64,000 nt of DNA from Terrisporobacter sp. (GTDB taxonomy: Bacteria > Bacillota_A > Clostridia > Peptostreptococcales > Peptostreptococcaceae). The translations under genes were made by a program, and so were the position numbers. A model generated the notes under the pieces. It had not been told where the DNA came from. It was given only the letters and a program-made list of their open reading frames with translations, and did not search any database. Positions 16,179 to 25,282 of this stretch are shown here, in pieces. The stretch lies in assembly GCA_029851945.1 (NCBI GenBank), contig JARKUZ010000092.1, forward strand, positions 4,640 to 68,639, read 5' to 3'. Every line of letters starts with the position of its first letter. Position 1 is the first letter of the stretch.

Positions 16179-16976
16179 ATGAGTATAAAAATGATAGTGT
16201 CTGATTTAGACGGAACGTTATTTAATAGTGATTATGAAGGATATAAGGTTTCAAAAGAGCTTATATCCCATGTGGAAGAATTTAAAAGTAAGGGAAATAT
16301 ATTTACTATAGCTACAGGAAGACCTATAGAAACTAGTATAGAAGTGGCTAAAGAAGTAGGAATTAATGCGCCTTATATAGTTTACAACGGAGCTAAAATA
16401 GCAGATATAAAAGGCAAAAAAATTTATTCGGAAGAATTTTTATTGACAGAGGTACTTCCTTTTTTAAGAGAGATTGAAAAATTTGGAGCATCAATAATAG
16501 TTTATATTAATGGAAAGGTGCTTTGCTTCAAATATACAGAAAGAATTGCTGTATATGAGAAAAAAGAAATTACAAAATGTGAAGAAATAGATGAATCTTT
16601 GTTTGATACGGATATAAAGGTAAACAAAGTATTAGTAATTGGAGATGTAAAACGATACAAGGAAGTTTGGAATAACCTGCATATTTCCATAAGAGATAAA
16701 TTTAGATATGTAATTTCGGAAGATGATTATTTCGAAATAGTCCAAAGTAATATATCAAAAGGAATGGCCTTAAATATACTAAAAGAGCATTTAAACATAG
16801 AAAACCTGGAGGTAATAGCTATTGGAAATCATATGAATGATAAAGAATTGATTGAAGTGGCTGACATTGGTTTTGCTGTGAATAATGCAGTTGACGGTCT
16901 AAAGGAAATCGCAGATTATATAACAAAAGAAGAGTACGAGAATGGTGTTATAGAAATACTAAAAAAATTCAAGTAA
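16179..16976 (+). CDS. HAD superfamily Cof-type phosphatase
   Basis: 265 residues from the ATG at 16179, chosen for AAAGGAG just upstream rather than the TTG 18 bases before. Motif I is VSDLDGTL (nucleophile Asp9, Asp11), motif II ATGRP, and the C-terminal motif GNHMNDKELIEVA carries the Mg2+-binding acidic residues. Cof-type HADs dephosphorylate sugar phosphates or nucleotides. Its place between glpP and a Ugp-type importer suggests a sugar- or polyol-phosphate substrate. Confidence 0.85.
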   Translation: MSIKMIVSDLDGTLFNSDYEGYKVSKELISHVEEFKSKGNIFTIATGRPIETSIEVAKEVGINAPYIVYNGAKIADIKGKKIYSEEFLLTEVLPFLREIEKFGASIIVYINGKVLCFKYTERIAVYEKKEITKCEEIDESLFDTDIKVNKVLVIGDVKRYKEVWNNLHISIRDKFRYVISEDDYFEIVQSNISKGMALNILKEHLNIENLEVIAIGNHMNDKELIEVADIGFAVNNAVDGLKEIADYITKEEYENGVIEILKKFK

Positions 16977-16993
16977 TTATTAGGAGAGATAGA

Positions 16994-18292
16994 ATGAATA
17001 AAAAATTAATAAAAATACTTTCTTTAGTTAGTGTAGTATCTTTATTTACTGTAGGGTGTAGTAATAGTGGAAGTAATGCCAAATCATCTGACGAAAAAGT
17101 AAAAATAGAATACTGGCATGTTAACGCTGAAACTCAAGGAGGAAAAAGTGTAGATAAGTTAGTTGAAGAGTTCAATAAACAAAGTGATACTGTAGAAGTA
17201 GTAGCAAAATACAATCCAGACATGTATAAAGGATTATTACAAAACTTTCAAGCTGAAGCAGCTACAGGTTCTACTCCAGCTTTAGTACAAGTTGGTTGGT
17301 CATTTTTAGATTACTTTTCAAATAATTTTGGATACACAGAGCCTCAAGAGATAATAGATCAACACTTCCCAGAAGATAAAACATTTTTAGAAGATAATTT
17401 CTTACCAAATATATTAAATCTTGCTAAAAATAGTGAAGGAAGTCAAGTTGGTATACCTTATTCTTTAAGTACACCAGTATTATACATAAATAAAGATATA
17501 TTAAAAGAATGTGGCTTAGATGAAGAAGGACCAAAAACTTGGGAACAAGTACAAGAATTTGCCAGTGTAATAAAAGATAAAACTGGTAAATACGGTGTTT
17601 ATATACAAGAACCGGCTGATAACTGGGCAACACAGGCTTTATTAGAAAGTAATGGAGCTAGAATGATAACAGATGGAAAAGCAACTTTTGCATCAGAAAA
17701 AGGTATAGAAGCATATGAAGCTTATGCAGATATGGTTAAAAATGAAGAAGCATTACACATATCATGGGATGAAGGTGTTCAATCATTTATAAATGGTGAA
17801 GTAGGCATGTTATATACTACAATTGCAAGAAGAGCAAGTATACAAGAAGGTGCTCAGTTTGATGTGGCAGCAGTTAATTCACCAGCTTGGGAAGGTGAAG
17901 AAGTAAGATTACCTGCAGGTGGATGTTTCCTTGCAATTACAGCTCAAGATGAAGAACAACAAAAAGCAGCATGGGAATTCCAAAAGTATTTATATAGTGT
18001 AGAATCTATGGCTGAATGGACTATAGGAACTGGTTATGTACCTCCAAGAAAAGATGTTGCTGAATCTGAAAACGGATTAAAAGATTTCTTAGAGAAAAAT
18101 CAAATGATGGAAGCAGCTACAAGTCAAATGGAAGGTGTAGTATCTTGGACATCTTTCCCAGGAGATGCTGGTCTTGAAGCGGAACAAATATTATTAGATA
18201 CAAGAGATCAAATTCTAGGTGGGAAAATATCAGCTAAAGATGGATTAACAGAAGCACAAAATAAGATAAATAAATTATTAGAACAACAATAA
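16994..18292 (+). CDS. ABC transporter solute-binding lipoprotein, UgpB-like
   Basis: 432 residues. The signal peptide has lipobox TVGC. Family 1 binding-protein features follow: IEYWHVNAETQGG, GSTPALVQVG, IPYSLSTPVLYINKDI and a C-terminal EQILLDTRDQ. UgpB binds glycerol-3-phosphate or glycerophosphocholine. With glpP upstream and UgpA/E/C-like genes downstream, that specificity is the best guess, though sugar-binding relatives look similar. AGGAGAG precedes the ATG. Confidence 0.8.
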   Translation: MNKKLIKILSLVSVVSLFTVGCSNSGSNAKSSDEKVKIEYWHVNAETQGGKSVDKLVEEFNKQSDTVEVVAKYNPDMYKGLLQNFQAEAATGSTPALVQVGWSFLDYFSNNFGYTEPQEIIDQHFPEDKTFLEDNFLPNILNLAKNSEGSQVGIPYSLSTPVLYINKDILKECGLDEEGPKTWEQVQEFASVIKDKTGKYGVYIQEPADNWATQALLESNGARMITDGKATFASEKGIEAYEAYADMVKNEEALHISWDEGVQSFINGEVGMLYTTIARRASIQEGAQFDVAAVNSPAWEGEEVRLPAGGCFLAITAQDEEQQKAAWEFQKYLYSVESMAEWTIGTGYVPPRKDVAESENGLKDFLEKNQMMEAATSQMEGVVSWTSFPGDAGLEAEQILLDTRDQILGGKISAKDGLTEAQNKINKLLEQQ

Positions 18293-18306
18293 AACTTATT
18301 TTTGAT

Positions 18307-18338
18307 AAAAGGTAGAAAAATAGTTTCTACCTTTTATT
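18307..18338 (+). terminator. Intercistronic hairpin between binding protein and permeases
   Basis: AAAAGGTAGAAA pairs with TTTCTACCTTTT, followed by ATTAT. Partial termination here would give more binding protein than membrane subunits, a common arrangement in ABC importer operons. Confidence 0.75.
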
Positions 18339-18366
18339 ATAAAGATCTAAAATAAGGAGACATTAA

Positions 18367-19269
18367 ATGAGTAAAAAAAGAAATATTTACAAAATTAAAG
18401 ATAAATTAACTCCACACTTGCTTATCCTACCATCAATTTTAGCCTTTACATTATTTATGTTTTGGCCATTAATCAGAACTATATATTTAAGTTTCTTTTC
18501 GTGGAATATGGTTAAACCAACAAAAACTTTTGTAGGACTAAATAATTATATTGAGATATTTAATAATCCATTAACGTATAAAATTATGGGAAATACATTT
18601 ATATATATATTAATATTGCTTTTAATAAATTTTGTAGCTCCATATATACTATCTTTTATACTATCTGTTGTAATAACAAAGGCAAAAGGATTCTATAAAA
18701 GTGTTATATTTCTACCAAGTGTAATTTCTTTAGTTGTAGGCTCCATACTATATTTGTGGATTCTTAATCCTATTTCTGGACCAGCAGCAGTAATTGCAAA
18801 TTGGCTTGGTATAACATTGCCTATATGGACTAAAACTGATGGATTAGTAATAGTAATATTAAGTTTAATTACAAGTTGGAAGATCTTCGGATATAACTTT
18901 ATTGTTGTACTTGCTGGAGTATCAGGTGTATCGAGTGAAGTTATAGAAGCAGCAAAACTAGATAACATTCCAATGCATAAGATATTTATAGATATAATAA
19001 TACCAATGAGTAGCGCAACAGGAATATACGTATTAATTATGACGATAGTTCAAGGGTTACAGTATGTATTCACACCTATAAAGGTTATTACTCAAGGTGG
19101 ACCGAACTATGCAAGTTCTAATGCTATTTATAATGTTTATCAAGAAGCATTTGTACTATATAAAACAGGAACGGCTTCAGCATTTGCAATAATAACAATG
19201 GCATTATTTATAGTATTGTTAATTTTAGAATTTAAGTATGTAGAAAAAGGAGTACACTATGAAAACTAA
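18367..19269 (+). CDS. ABC sugar/polyol-phosphate permease, UgpA-like
   Basis: 300 residues with six hydrophobic helices. The EAA loop (EVIEAAKLDNIPMHKIFIDI) marks the cytoplasmic contact with the ATPase. The order binding protein, UgpA, UgpE, UgpC matches the ugp operon. The second permease gene overlaps by 11 bases, so the two are translated together. Confidence 0.85.
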   Translation: MSKKRNIYKIKDKLTPHLLILPSILAFTLFMFWPLIRTIYLSFFSWNMVKPTKTFVGLNNYIEIFNNPLTYKIMGNTFIYILILLLINFVAPYILSFILSVVITKAKGFYKSVIFLPSVISLVVGSILYLWILNPISGPAAVIANWLGITLPIWTKTDGLVIVILSLITSWKIFGYNFIVVLAGVSGVSSEVIEAAKLDNIPMHKIFIDIIIPMSSATGIYVLIMTIVQGLQYVFTPIKVITQGGPNYASSNAIYNVYQEAFVLYKTGTASAFAIITMALFIVLLILEFKYVEKGVHYEN

Positions 19270-20086
19270 ATTAAATTCAGAAATAAAATGGCATATAATT
19301 TTAGCTATATTTGTGGTGGTATCTCTTTTTCCAATAATATTTGCCATATCAAGTTCATTTAAAAGTTTAGGTGAAGCATACAACAATGTATTGGGGATTA
19401 TACCTAATGAGCCTACCTTAAACAATTATATGGAAGTATTCAAAAGACTACCTTTTATAAATATAACAGGTAATACTTTCTTTATAGCAACAATGGTTAC
19501 ATTATTTAAAGTTACAACATCTGTTTTAGCAGCATATGCTTTTGTATACTTTGATTTTAAATATAAAAATATATTGTACTTTATAATGATAAGTACCATA
19601 TTTATACCTTTTACAGTAACTATGATACCAAACTATTTAACTATATCTCAGTTAGGGTTAAGAGATAGTCTATGGGGGGTTATATTACCTCAGTTAAGTG
19701 ATGCAACAGGTATATTTTTACTTAGACAGTCTATGAAAACTATACCTAAATCACTTATTGAAGTTACAGAACTGGAAAATATAAGTCATTTTAAAAGAAT
19801 GAGAGATATAATTGTTCCAATGGTAAAACCAGCAATAATTTCAACAGGAATAATGTTCTTTATAAACTCTTGGAATGAGTATGTTTGGCCAGTATTAATA
19901 TTAAAGACGAAGGAAAACTTTACACTACCTTTAGCACTACAGTTATTTATAAGTTCAGAAGGTGGTACTGACTTTACTGTGGCAATGGCTGTATCAGTTA
20001 TAACAATGATAATACCTTTAATACTATATATAATATTCCAAAAACATATTATAAATACTTTTACATCATCGGGAATAAAGGGATAG
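19259..20086 (+). CDS. ABC sugar/polyol-phosphate permease, UgpE-like
   Basis: 275 residues with six hydrophobic helices. The EAA-type loop is degenerate: SLIEVTELENISHFKRMRDI, where EAA is EVT. The usual partner sequence (SWNEYVWPVLIL) lies near the end. It overlaps the 3' end of the first permease gene; the ATG follows AAAAGGAG. Forms the heterodimeric pore with the previous gene's product. Confidence 0.85.
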   Translation: MKTKLNSEIKWHIILAIFVVVSLFPIIFAISSSFKSLGEAYNNVLGIIPNEPTLNNYMEVFKRLPFINITGNTFFIATMVTLFKVTTSVLAAYAFVYFDFKYKNILYFIMISTIFIPFTVTMIPNYLTISQLGLRDSLWGVILPQLSDATGIFLLRQSMKTIPKSLIEVTELENISHFKRMRDIIVPMVKPAIISTGIMFFINSWNEYVWPVLILKTKENFTLPLALQLFISSEGGTDFTVAMAVSVITMIIPLILYIIFQKHIINTFTSSGIKG

Positions 20087-20095
20087 GAGAGAATT

Positions 20096-21184
20096 ATGAA
20101 AGAGATTGTATTTGAAAATATATGCAAAAGTTATGGTAAAACACAGGTTGTAAAAAATTTAAATTTAACTATAAAAGAAGGGGAAAGACTAATAATCCTA
20201 GGTCCATCTGGTTGTGGGAAATCTACTACTTTAAGAATGATAGCTGGTTTAGAGCAACCTACATCAGGAAAAATATATATGGATGGTAAATGTGTAAATG
20301 AAGTAAAAAGCGGTGAGAGAAATATAGCTATGGTATTTCAGAACTATGCATTATTTCCTCATATGACAGTAAAAGAAAATATAATTTATGGACTTAAAGC
20401 TCATAAAATACATAAAGATGAGATTGAAGAAAGACTAAATGCAGCAGTTAAAATGTTAAAACTAGAAGGATTGGAAGATCGTAAACCTAAGGACTTATCT
20501 GGTGGTCAACGTCAAAGAGTTGCCCTTGCAAGAGCTGTAGTAAAAAGAGGAGATTTCTTCTTATTGGATGAGCCATTATCTAATCTTGATGCTCAGTTAA
20601 GAGGTCATGCTAGAAAAGAATTGGTAAAAATTCATGAAACTTATAAGCAAACTTTTATATATGTAACTCATGATCAAGTGGAAGCAATGACTATTGGAGA
20701 TAGGGTTGCTTTAATGAATAAAGGTGATTTACAAATGCTTGATACACCACAAAATGTATACAATAAACCAAGAAATATATTTACAGCTAAATTTATAGGT
20801 TCACCATCTATGAATATATTTGATGTTGATTATAAGAATAAATCTATTAACTTAGATAATCAAAAAATAGAGTTATCAAATAGTTGGGTAGAGCTTGTGG
20901 AGTCAAATAAAATAAATGAATTGTCTTTTGGGGTTAGACCAGAACATGTTGAAATATCTAGTGAATGTTTACCAAACTCATTTAAAGGAATTGTAAAATA
21001 TATTGAAGACTATGGAAATAAAATAGGTGTATATTTTGAAATAGAAGGGAATGAAGTAATTGCACTAGTTGATGATAATACATTTAAAAATGGTGATGAA
21101 ATATACTATAAACCTAATTTTGAAAAAATACATTTATTTAACAGAGAAACAACTATGTCAATTGGATATCCAGAGGAGATATAA
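20096..21184 (+). CDS. ABC importer ATPase, UgpC/MsmK type
   Basis: 362 residues. Walker A GPSGCGKST is at residues 36-44, the signature is LSGGQRQRVALARA, Walker B is FFLLDEPLSNLD and the switch His lies in YVTHDQ. The C-terminal 120 residues form the regulatory OB-fold (TOBE) region with FGVRPEH, typical of MsmK/UgpC ATPases that can serve several importers. GGAGAG precedes the ATG. Confidence 0.9.
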   Translation: MKEIVFENICKSYGKTQVVKNLNLTIKEGERLIILGPSGCGKSTTLRMIAGLEQPTSGKIYMDGKCVNEVKSGERNIAMVFQNYALFPHMTVKENIIYGLKAHKIHKDEIEERLNAAVKMLKLEGLEDRKPKDLSGGQRQRVALARAVVKRGDFFLLDEPLSNLDAQLRGHARKELVKIHETYKQTFIYVTHDQVEAMTIGDRVALMNKGDLQMLDTPQNVYNKPRNIFTAKFIGSPSMNIFDVDYKNKSINLDNQKIELSNSWVELVESNKINELSFGVRPEHVEISSECLPNSFKGIVKYIEDYGNKIGVYFEIEGNEVIALVDDNTFKNGDEIYYKPNFEKIHLFNRETTMSIGYPEEI

Positions 21185-21186
21185 GA

Positions 21187-21975
21187 ATGAATATTTATAT
21201 AAGTACGAATATGTTTAAAGTAAATCAACTAGAAGAAGTATTTGATATATTGGAGAATATTCAATACGAAAATATAGGAATAGAGTTATTTACAGAGTTT
21301 CATAATCAGGAATTTATGAATGTAGTTAATAAGAATATGGATAGACTGAAAAAATATAAAATTTCGCTACACGGTCCATACTATAAAACAGAGCATTCCG
21401 CCCAAAATGGTTCTGATACATATAACAAATCGAAAGAATATTTTATAGATGCTCTAAAATTATCAAAGGAATTAAATAGCTCGTATATCGTGTATCATCA
21501 TAACAACTGTAAAATACATGACAAAGAAAAGATGATTAACAATTCCAAAATAAATTTAGAAGAATTAAATGAATTGGGAAAATATTATAATGCTAATATA
21601 GTAATAGAAAATGCTGGTGTAATATCTAGTCAAAATATGTTATTTGATCAGGACGAGTTTATCCAAATTTGCAAAGAAAGTGATAATAATGTATTAATAG
21701 ATATTGGACATGCTTTTGCAAATGGATGGGATATAGAGTATGTCATAAGAGAATTGAAAGATAAAATCGTATCTTATCATTTACATAATAATGATGGTAA
21801 AAAGGATAGTCATGAGTCTATATGTGCTGGAAAATTAAATATAGAAGAATTTTTAGAAATATATAAAAAATACACTAATAAAGCGGATTTAGTACTTGAA
21901 TATAGTAAAGAGTACAGTGAAAAGAGAAATATTTTAATTGAAGACATAGATTATATAAAATCTATAATTAAATAG
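21187..21975 (+). CDS. TIM-barrel sugar phosphate isomerase/epimerase-like protein
   Basis: 262 residues. The AP endonuclease 2-like barrel is recognisable by KISLHGPYYK, YIVYHHNN, IVIENAG, LIDIGHAFANG and SYHLHNNDGKKDSHE, which supply the metal-binding His, Glu and Asp residues. It begins three bases after the ATPase stop, so it is the last gene of the importer operon. Possible roles are isomerisation or cleavage of the imported compound; enzymes of this fold cannot be assigned a substrate by sequence. Confidence 0.75.
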   Translation: MNIYISTNMFKVNQLEEVFDILENIQYENIGIELFTEFHNQEFMNVVNKNMDRLKKYKISLHGPYYKTEHSAQNGSDTYNKSKEYFIDALKLSKELNSSYIVYHHNNCKIHDKEKMINNSKINLEELNELGKYYNANIVIENAGVISSQNMLFDQDEFIQICKESDNNVLIDIGHAFANGWDIEYVIRELKDKIVSYHLHNNDGKKDSHESICAGKLNIEEFLEIYKKYTNKADLVLEYSKEYSEKRNILIEDIDYIKSIIK

Positions 21976-21981
21976 TATGTG

Positions 21982-22012
21982 AAAAGGCATTGCTAAAAAG
22001 CAATGTCTTTTT
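21982..22012 (+). terminator. Terminator of the glpP-ugp-like operon
   Basis: AAAAGGCATTGC pairs with GCAATGTCTTTT, followed by TATT. Confidence 0.85.
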
Positions 22013-22024
22013 ATTATTTTTTAA

Positions 22025-22140
22025 CTAGCACAACGAGTAAACTTAATAAATAATAGACCTAAAAAGTGTTTTGGATATAAGATACCTTCTGAAGTCTTTA
22101 CTGAAACATTAGTATAAAGTGTTGCACTTGTATTAACAAA
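22025..22140 (+). mobile_element. IS30-family transposase C-terminal remnant
   Basis: The frame from 22025 reads LAQRVNLINNRPKKCFGYK, then PSEVFTE, the conserved end of IS30 transposases. A stop (22115) and the usual tail sequence SVALVLTN follow. Only the last 30-40 codons survive; no inverted repeat is recognisable. Confidence 0.8.
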
Positions 22141-22204
22141 TTATATATATTTATGTCGAAAAATAGACAAAATATAAATTATTTCATAAAAAAAATAAAA
22201 AATA

Positions 22205-22238
22205 TTGTTTTCCTAGCGGAAATATGCTAGTATACAAG
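22205..22238 (+). promoter_or_regulatory. Promoter with GTATAC-type palindrome
   Basis: TTGTTT (22205-22210), 17 bases, then TAGTAT (22228-22233). The near-perfect palindrome CTAGTATACAAG (22227-22238) covers the -10. Palindromes centred on GTATAC are typical operators of FCD-subfamily GntR regulators that control hexuronate genes, fitting uxuA downstream. Confidence 0.5.
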
Positions 22239-22305
22239 TATAAAATATTGATGTGAGTTAATAGGAACATTACATCCATTTCAAGAGTTTAGTAAGGATA
22301 TGTTA

Positions 22306-22605
22306 GTCAGAAAAGGGTGCACAATATGTAGTAGAGCATATAAATAAATTAAGAGATAATGAAAACCTTATCTTAGAAATGGAAAGTTAACTATGGAAAT
22401 AGCAAAGTATGATAAGAATACTGGAAGATTAATATCCATAGATTCAAATTATAGAGATAAGCCTAAGGAAATTGTATAATTTGGAGTTTGTGCAAGTGTA
22501 TTAAAACATTCGATAGGATGAGATATAAACTTAGTTTACAAAGAAAGTGTATCAAATCTAATTGAAAAAGTATTACAAAATATAAAAAATAGTTGGGAGA
22601 CTAAA
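22306..22605 (+). pseudogene. Decayed coding sequence upstream of uxuA
   Basis: One frame gives SEKGAQYVVEHINKLRDNE with a stop at 22388. A second frame from ATG 22393, interrupted by two stops, gives MEIAKYDKNTGRLISIDSN, later [19 protein letters not shown], and runs in frame into uxuA. The first part faintly recalls the start of a GntR regulator. No family is assigned with confidence. Confidence 0.4.
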
Positions 22606-22608
22606 AAT

Positions 22609-23655
22609 ATGGAAATGACATTTAGATGGTATGGTAAAGATGACCCTGTTAAAATAGAGTACATCAGACAAATACCAGGGATGAAAGGTATAGTTACGGC
22701 AATATACGATATACCAGTAGGAGAAGCTTGGCCACTAGATAAAATATTAGAATTAAAGAAAACTGTAGAAGATAATGGATTAAAGCTTTCAGTAATAGAA
22801 AGTGTTCCTGTTCACGAAGATATAAAGTTAGGATTACCTACAAGAGATAAGTACATAGAAAACTACAAAGAAACATTAAGAAACTTAGGTAAAGCTGGAA
22901 TAGAGACAGTATGTTACAACTTTATGCCGGTGTTTGATTGGACTCGTTCAGATCTAAACTATGAGCTTGAAGATGGATCAACTTGTTTAATATATGATGA
23001 AGAAACTGTTAAGAAAATGGACCCAGCTTTAGGTGAATTAGAACTTCCAGGATGGGATACATCATATGGAGAAGGTGGACTAGGATTATTACTTGATCAA
23101 TACAAAAATGTTGATGAAGAAAAGTTATGGGAAAATTTAGAGTACTTCATAAAGGAAATAATACCAGTAGCTGAAGAAAGTAATGTTAAAATGGCTATAC
23201 ATCCAGATGATCCACCATGGGGAATATTTGGACTTCCAAGAATAATAACAAACTTTGAAAACTTAGAAAGATTTATAAATCTTTATGATAGTGAGTACAA
23301 TGGAGTAACATTATGTACAGGCTCATTAGGATGTACAAGCACTAATGATGTTGTAGAAATGGTTAAATATTTCGGTAAAGAAAAGAACAGAATAAACTTT
23401 GCTCACTTAAGAAATGTATTAATAACTGGTGAAAGTAGTTTCAATGAAGTAGCTCACTTATCTGAGTGTGGATCATTAGACTTTTATGAAATAGTAAAAG
23501 CTTACTGCGATTATGATTTCAAAGGACCATATAGACCAGATCATGGAAGAATGATATGGGGAGAAACTGGTAGGCCAGGATATGGATTATATGACAGAGC
23601 TTTAGGTGCTGTTTATATAAATGGTTTAATAGAAGCAATAAGTAAATCTAAATAA
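22609..23655 (+). CDS. uxuA: Mannonate dehydratase UxuA
   Basis: 348 residues, the usual length. UxuA is recognised by [20 protein letters not shown], then [34 protein letters not shown] and FAHLRN. It dehydrates D-mannonate to 2-keto-3-deoxygluconate in glucuronate breakdown. GGGAG precedes the ATG. The downstream TRAP genes suggest that the sugar acid comes in through that transporter. No uxuB, uxaC or kdgK is present in the window. Confidence 0.95.
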   Translation: MEMTFRWYGKDDPVKIEYIRQIPGMKGIVTAIYDIPVGEAWPLDKILELKKTVEDNGLKLSVIESVPVHEDIKLGLPTRDKYIENYKETLRNLGKAGIETVCYNFMPVFDWTRSDLNYELEDGSTCLIYDEETVKKMDPALGELELPGWDTSYGEGGLGLLLDQYKNVDEEKLWENLEYFIKEIIPVAEESNVKMAIHPDDPPWGIFGLPRIITNFENLERFINLYDSEYNGVTLCTGSLGCTSTNDVVEMVKYFGKEKNRINFAHLRNVLITGESSFNEVAHLSECGSLDFYEIVKAYCDYDFKGPYRPDHGRMIWGETGRPGYGLYDRALGAVYINGLIEAISKSK

Positions 23656-23727
23656 CAAGTTATAATTTATGTGATTATAACAATTCTAAAAAATATTTTG
23701 AAAAATAATCCTGGGGGGGATTTATAG

Positions 23728-24735
23728 ATGAATAAAAGGATTAAAGCACTTTTTCTTATAGCTACAATAAGTTTAAGTGTAGTTGGATGTAGCAAAACTC
23801 AAGGTGATGATGTAAGAGTAATGAGAGTTGCTCATAACCAAGGTGAGGAACATCCAATACATTTAGCACTTAAAGAATTTGAAAATATTGTTGAAGAAAA
23901 TACTGATAATAAAATAGATATACAAGTATACCCAAACGAATTACTTGGAGGGCAACGTGAAGCTGTAGAGCTTACTCAAACAGGTGCTGTTGATATAGCA
24001 GTTGGAAGTATAAGTTTATTAGAAAGTTTTAATAAGTCGTATAGTGTATTTAACTTACCATACTTATTTGATAGCAAAGAGCATTATCATGATGTAATGA
24101 ATGATGATGAAATAATGAATAAAATATATGAATCAACTAGAGATTCAGGGTTCGTTGGTCTTACTTGGTTTGATGCAGGATCAAGAAATATGTATACTAC
24201 AGACAAACCAATAATGAAGCCAGAAGACTTAAAAGGTAAAAAGATAAGAGTTCAACAAAGTCAAACTAACATCAGAATGATGGACTTATTAGGTGGGTCT
24301 GCAACTCCAATGAGCTTCGGTGAAGTTTATACAGCACTTCAACAAAAGGTTATAGATGGTGCAGAAAATAATGAGTTAGCATTAACTAATAATAAGCATG
24401 GGGAAGTTGCTAAGTACTATTCATATAACCAACATGCAATGATACCAGATATATTAATAATGAATGCTAAGTTATTAGATGACCTAAGTGAAGAACATAG
24501 AAAAGTAATATTAGATGCAGTTGATGAAATAAACAAGTTTGAAGTTGATGCATGGGAAGATAAAGTAGAAGAAGCTAAAAAACAATCAGAAAAAATGGGT
24601 GTTAAATTCTATTATCCAGAAATAGAACCATTTAAAGAAAAAGTTTTACCACTTCATAATGAAATGACTCAAGACCCAGAAGTAAAAGCTTTATACGATA
24701 AGATACAACAAAAAGCACAAAAAGAAAGCAAGTAA
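23728..24735 (+). CDS. dctP: TRAP transporter solute-binding protein DctP
   Basis: 335 residues. Lipobox VVGC gives a lipidated receptor. The DctP pattern is complete: AHNQGEEHPIHLALKEF, LLGGQREAVE, DAGSRNMYT, KIRVQQSQ (the carboxylate-binding Arg), PMSFGEVYTALQQKVIDGAE. With uxuA directly upstream it probably binds a hexuronate or mannonate. A strong site (GGGGGG) precedes the ATG. Confidence 0.9.
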   Translation: MNKRIKALFLIATISLSVVGCSKTQGDDVRVMRVAHNQGEEHPIHLALKEFENIVEENTDNKIDIQVYPNELLGGQREAVELTQTGAVDIAVGSISLLESFNKSYSVFNLPYLFDSKEHYHDVMNDDEIMNKIYESTRDSGFVGLTWFDAGSRNMYTTDKPIMKPEDLKGKKIRVQQSQTNIRMMDLLGGSATPMSFGEVYTALQQKVIDGAENNELALTNNKHGEVAKYYSYNQHAMIPDILIMNAKLLDDLSEEHRKVILDAVDEINKFEVDAWEDKVEEAKKQSEKMGVKFYYPEIEPFKEKVLPLHNEMTQDPEVKALYDKIQQKAQKESK

Positions 24736-24757
24736 ATATTAGTAGGGAGGAAGCAAG

Positions 24758-25264
24758 ATGAATAAATTAAGAACTGTATTAAATAAAACAATAGAAGTCA
24801 TATGTATGGCACTACTAGTATTTATGGTAGTTTTAGGTACTTGGCAGATAATTACTCGTTATGTATTAAACAACCCAAGTACAGTATCAGAAGATTTACT
24901 GATATATTCATTTGTATGGATGGCTTTACTTGGTTCATCATATGTATTTGGAAAAAAAGATCATATGACTATGGTATTTTTTAGACAAAAACTAGATAAT
25001 AAAAGTCCTCAAGTTAAGTTTATATTAAGTGTAATGACAGAAATAGTAGTATTAATATTCTCAGCGTTAGTTTTAGTTTTAGGTGGAGTACAAATAAGTA
25101 AGCTAGCAATGGGACAAATATCACCTGCACTAGGTATACCAATGGGATATGTATACTTAGCATTACCATTATCAGGGATAATAACAATAATATACAATAT
25201 TTTAAATTTAGCTGATTTAAAAAGTAGTTCAGTAAAATCAACTAAAGTGATAAATAATAATTAA
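24758..25264 (+). CDS. dctQ: TRAP transporter small membrane subunit DctQ
   Basis: 168 residues with four hydrophobic helices and the family signature RYVLNNPSTVSEDLLIYSFV, then WMALLGSSYVFGKKDHM. It pairs with DctM to form the sodium-driven membrane complex. It follows dctP by 22 bases with its own AGGGAGGAAG site. Another ORF in this span (24802-24984) is a shadow. Confidence 0.9.
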   Translation: MNKLRTVLNKTIEVICMALLVFMVVLGTWQIITRYVLNNPSTVSEDLLIYSFVWMALLGSSYVFGKKDHMTMVFFRQKLDNKSPQVKFILSVMTEIVVLIFSALVLVLGGVQISKLAMGQISPALGIPMGYVYLALPLSGIITIIYNILNLADLKSSSVKSTKVINNN

Positions 25265-25282
25265 TCTGAGGGAGAGACGATT

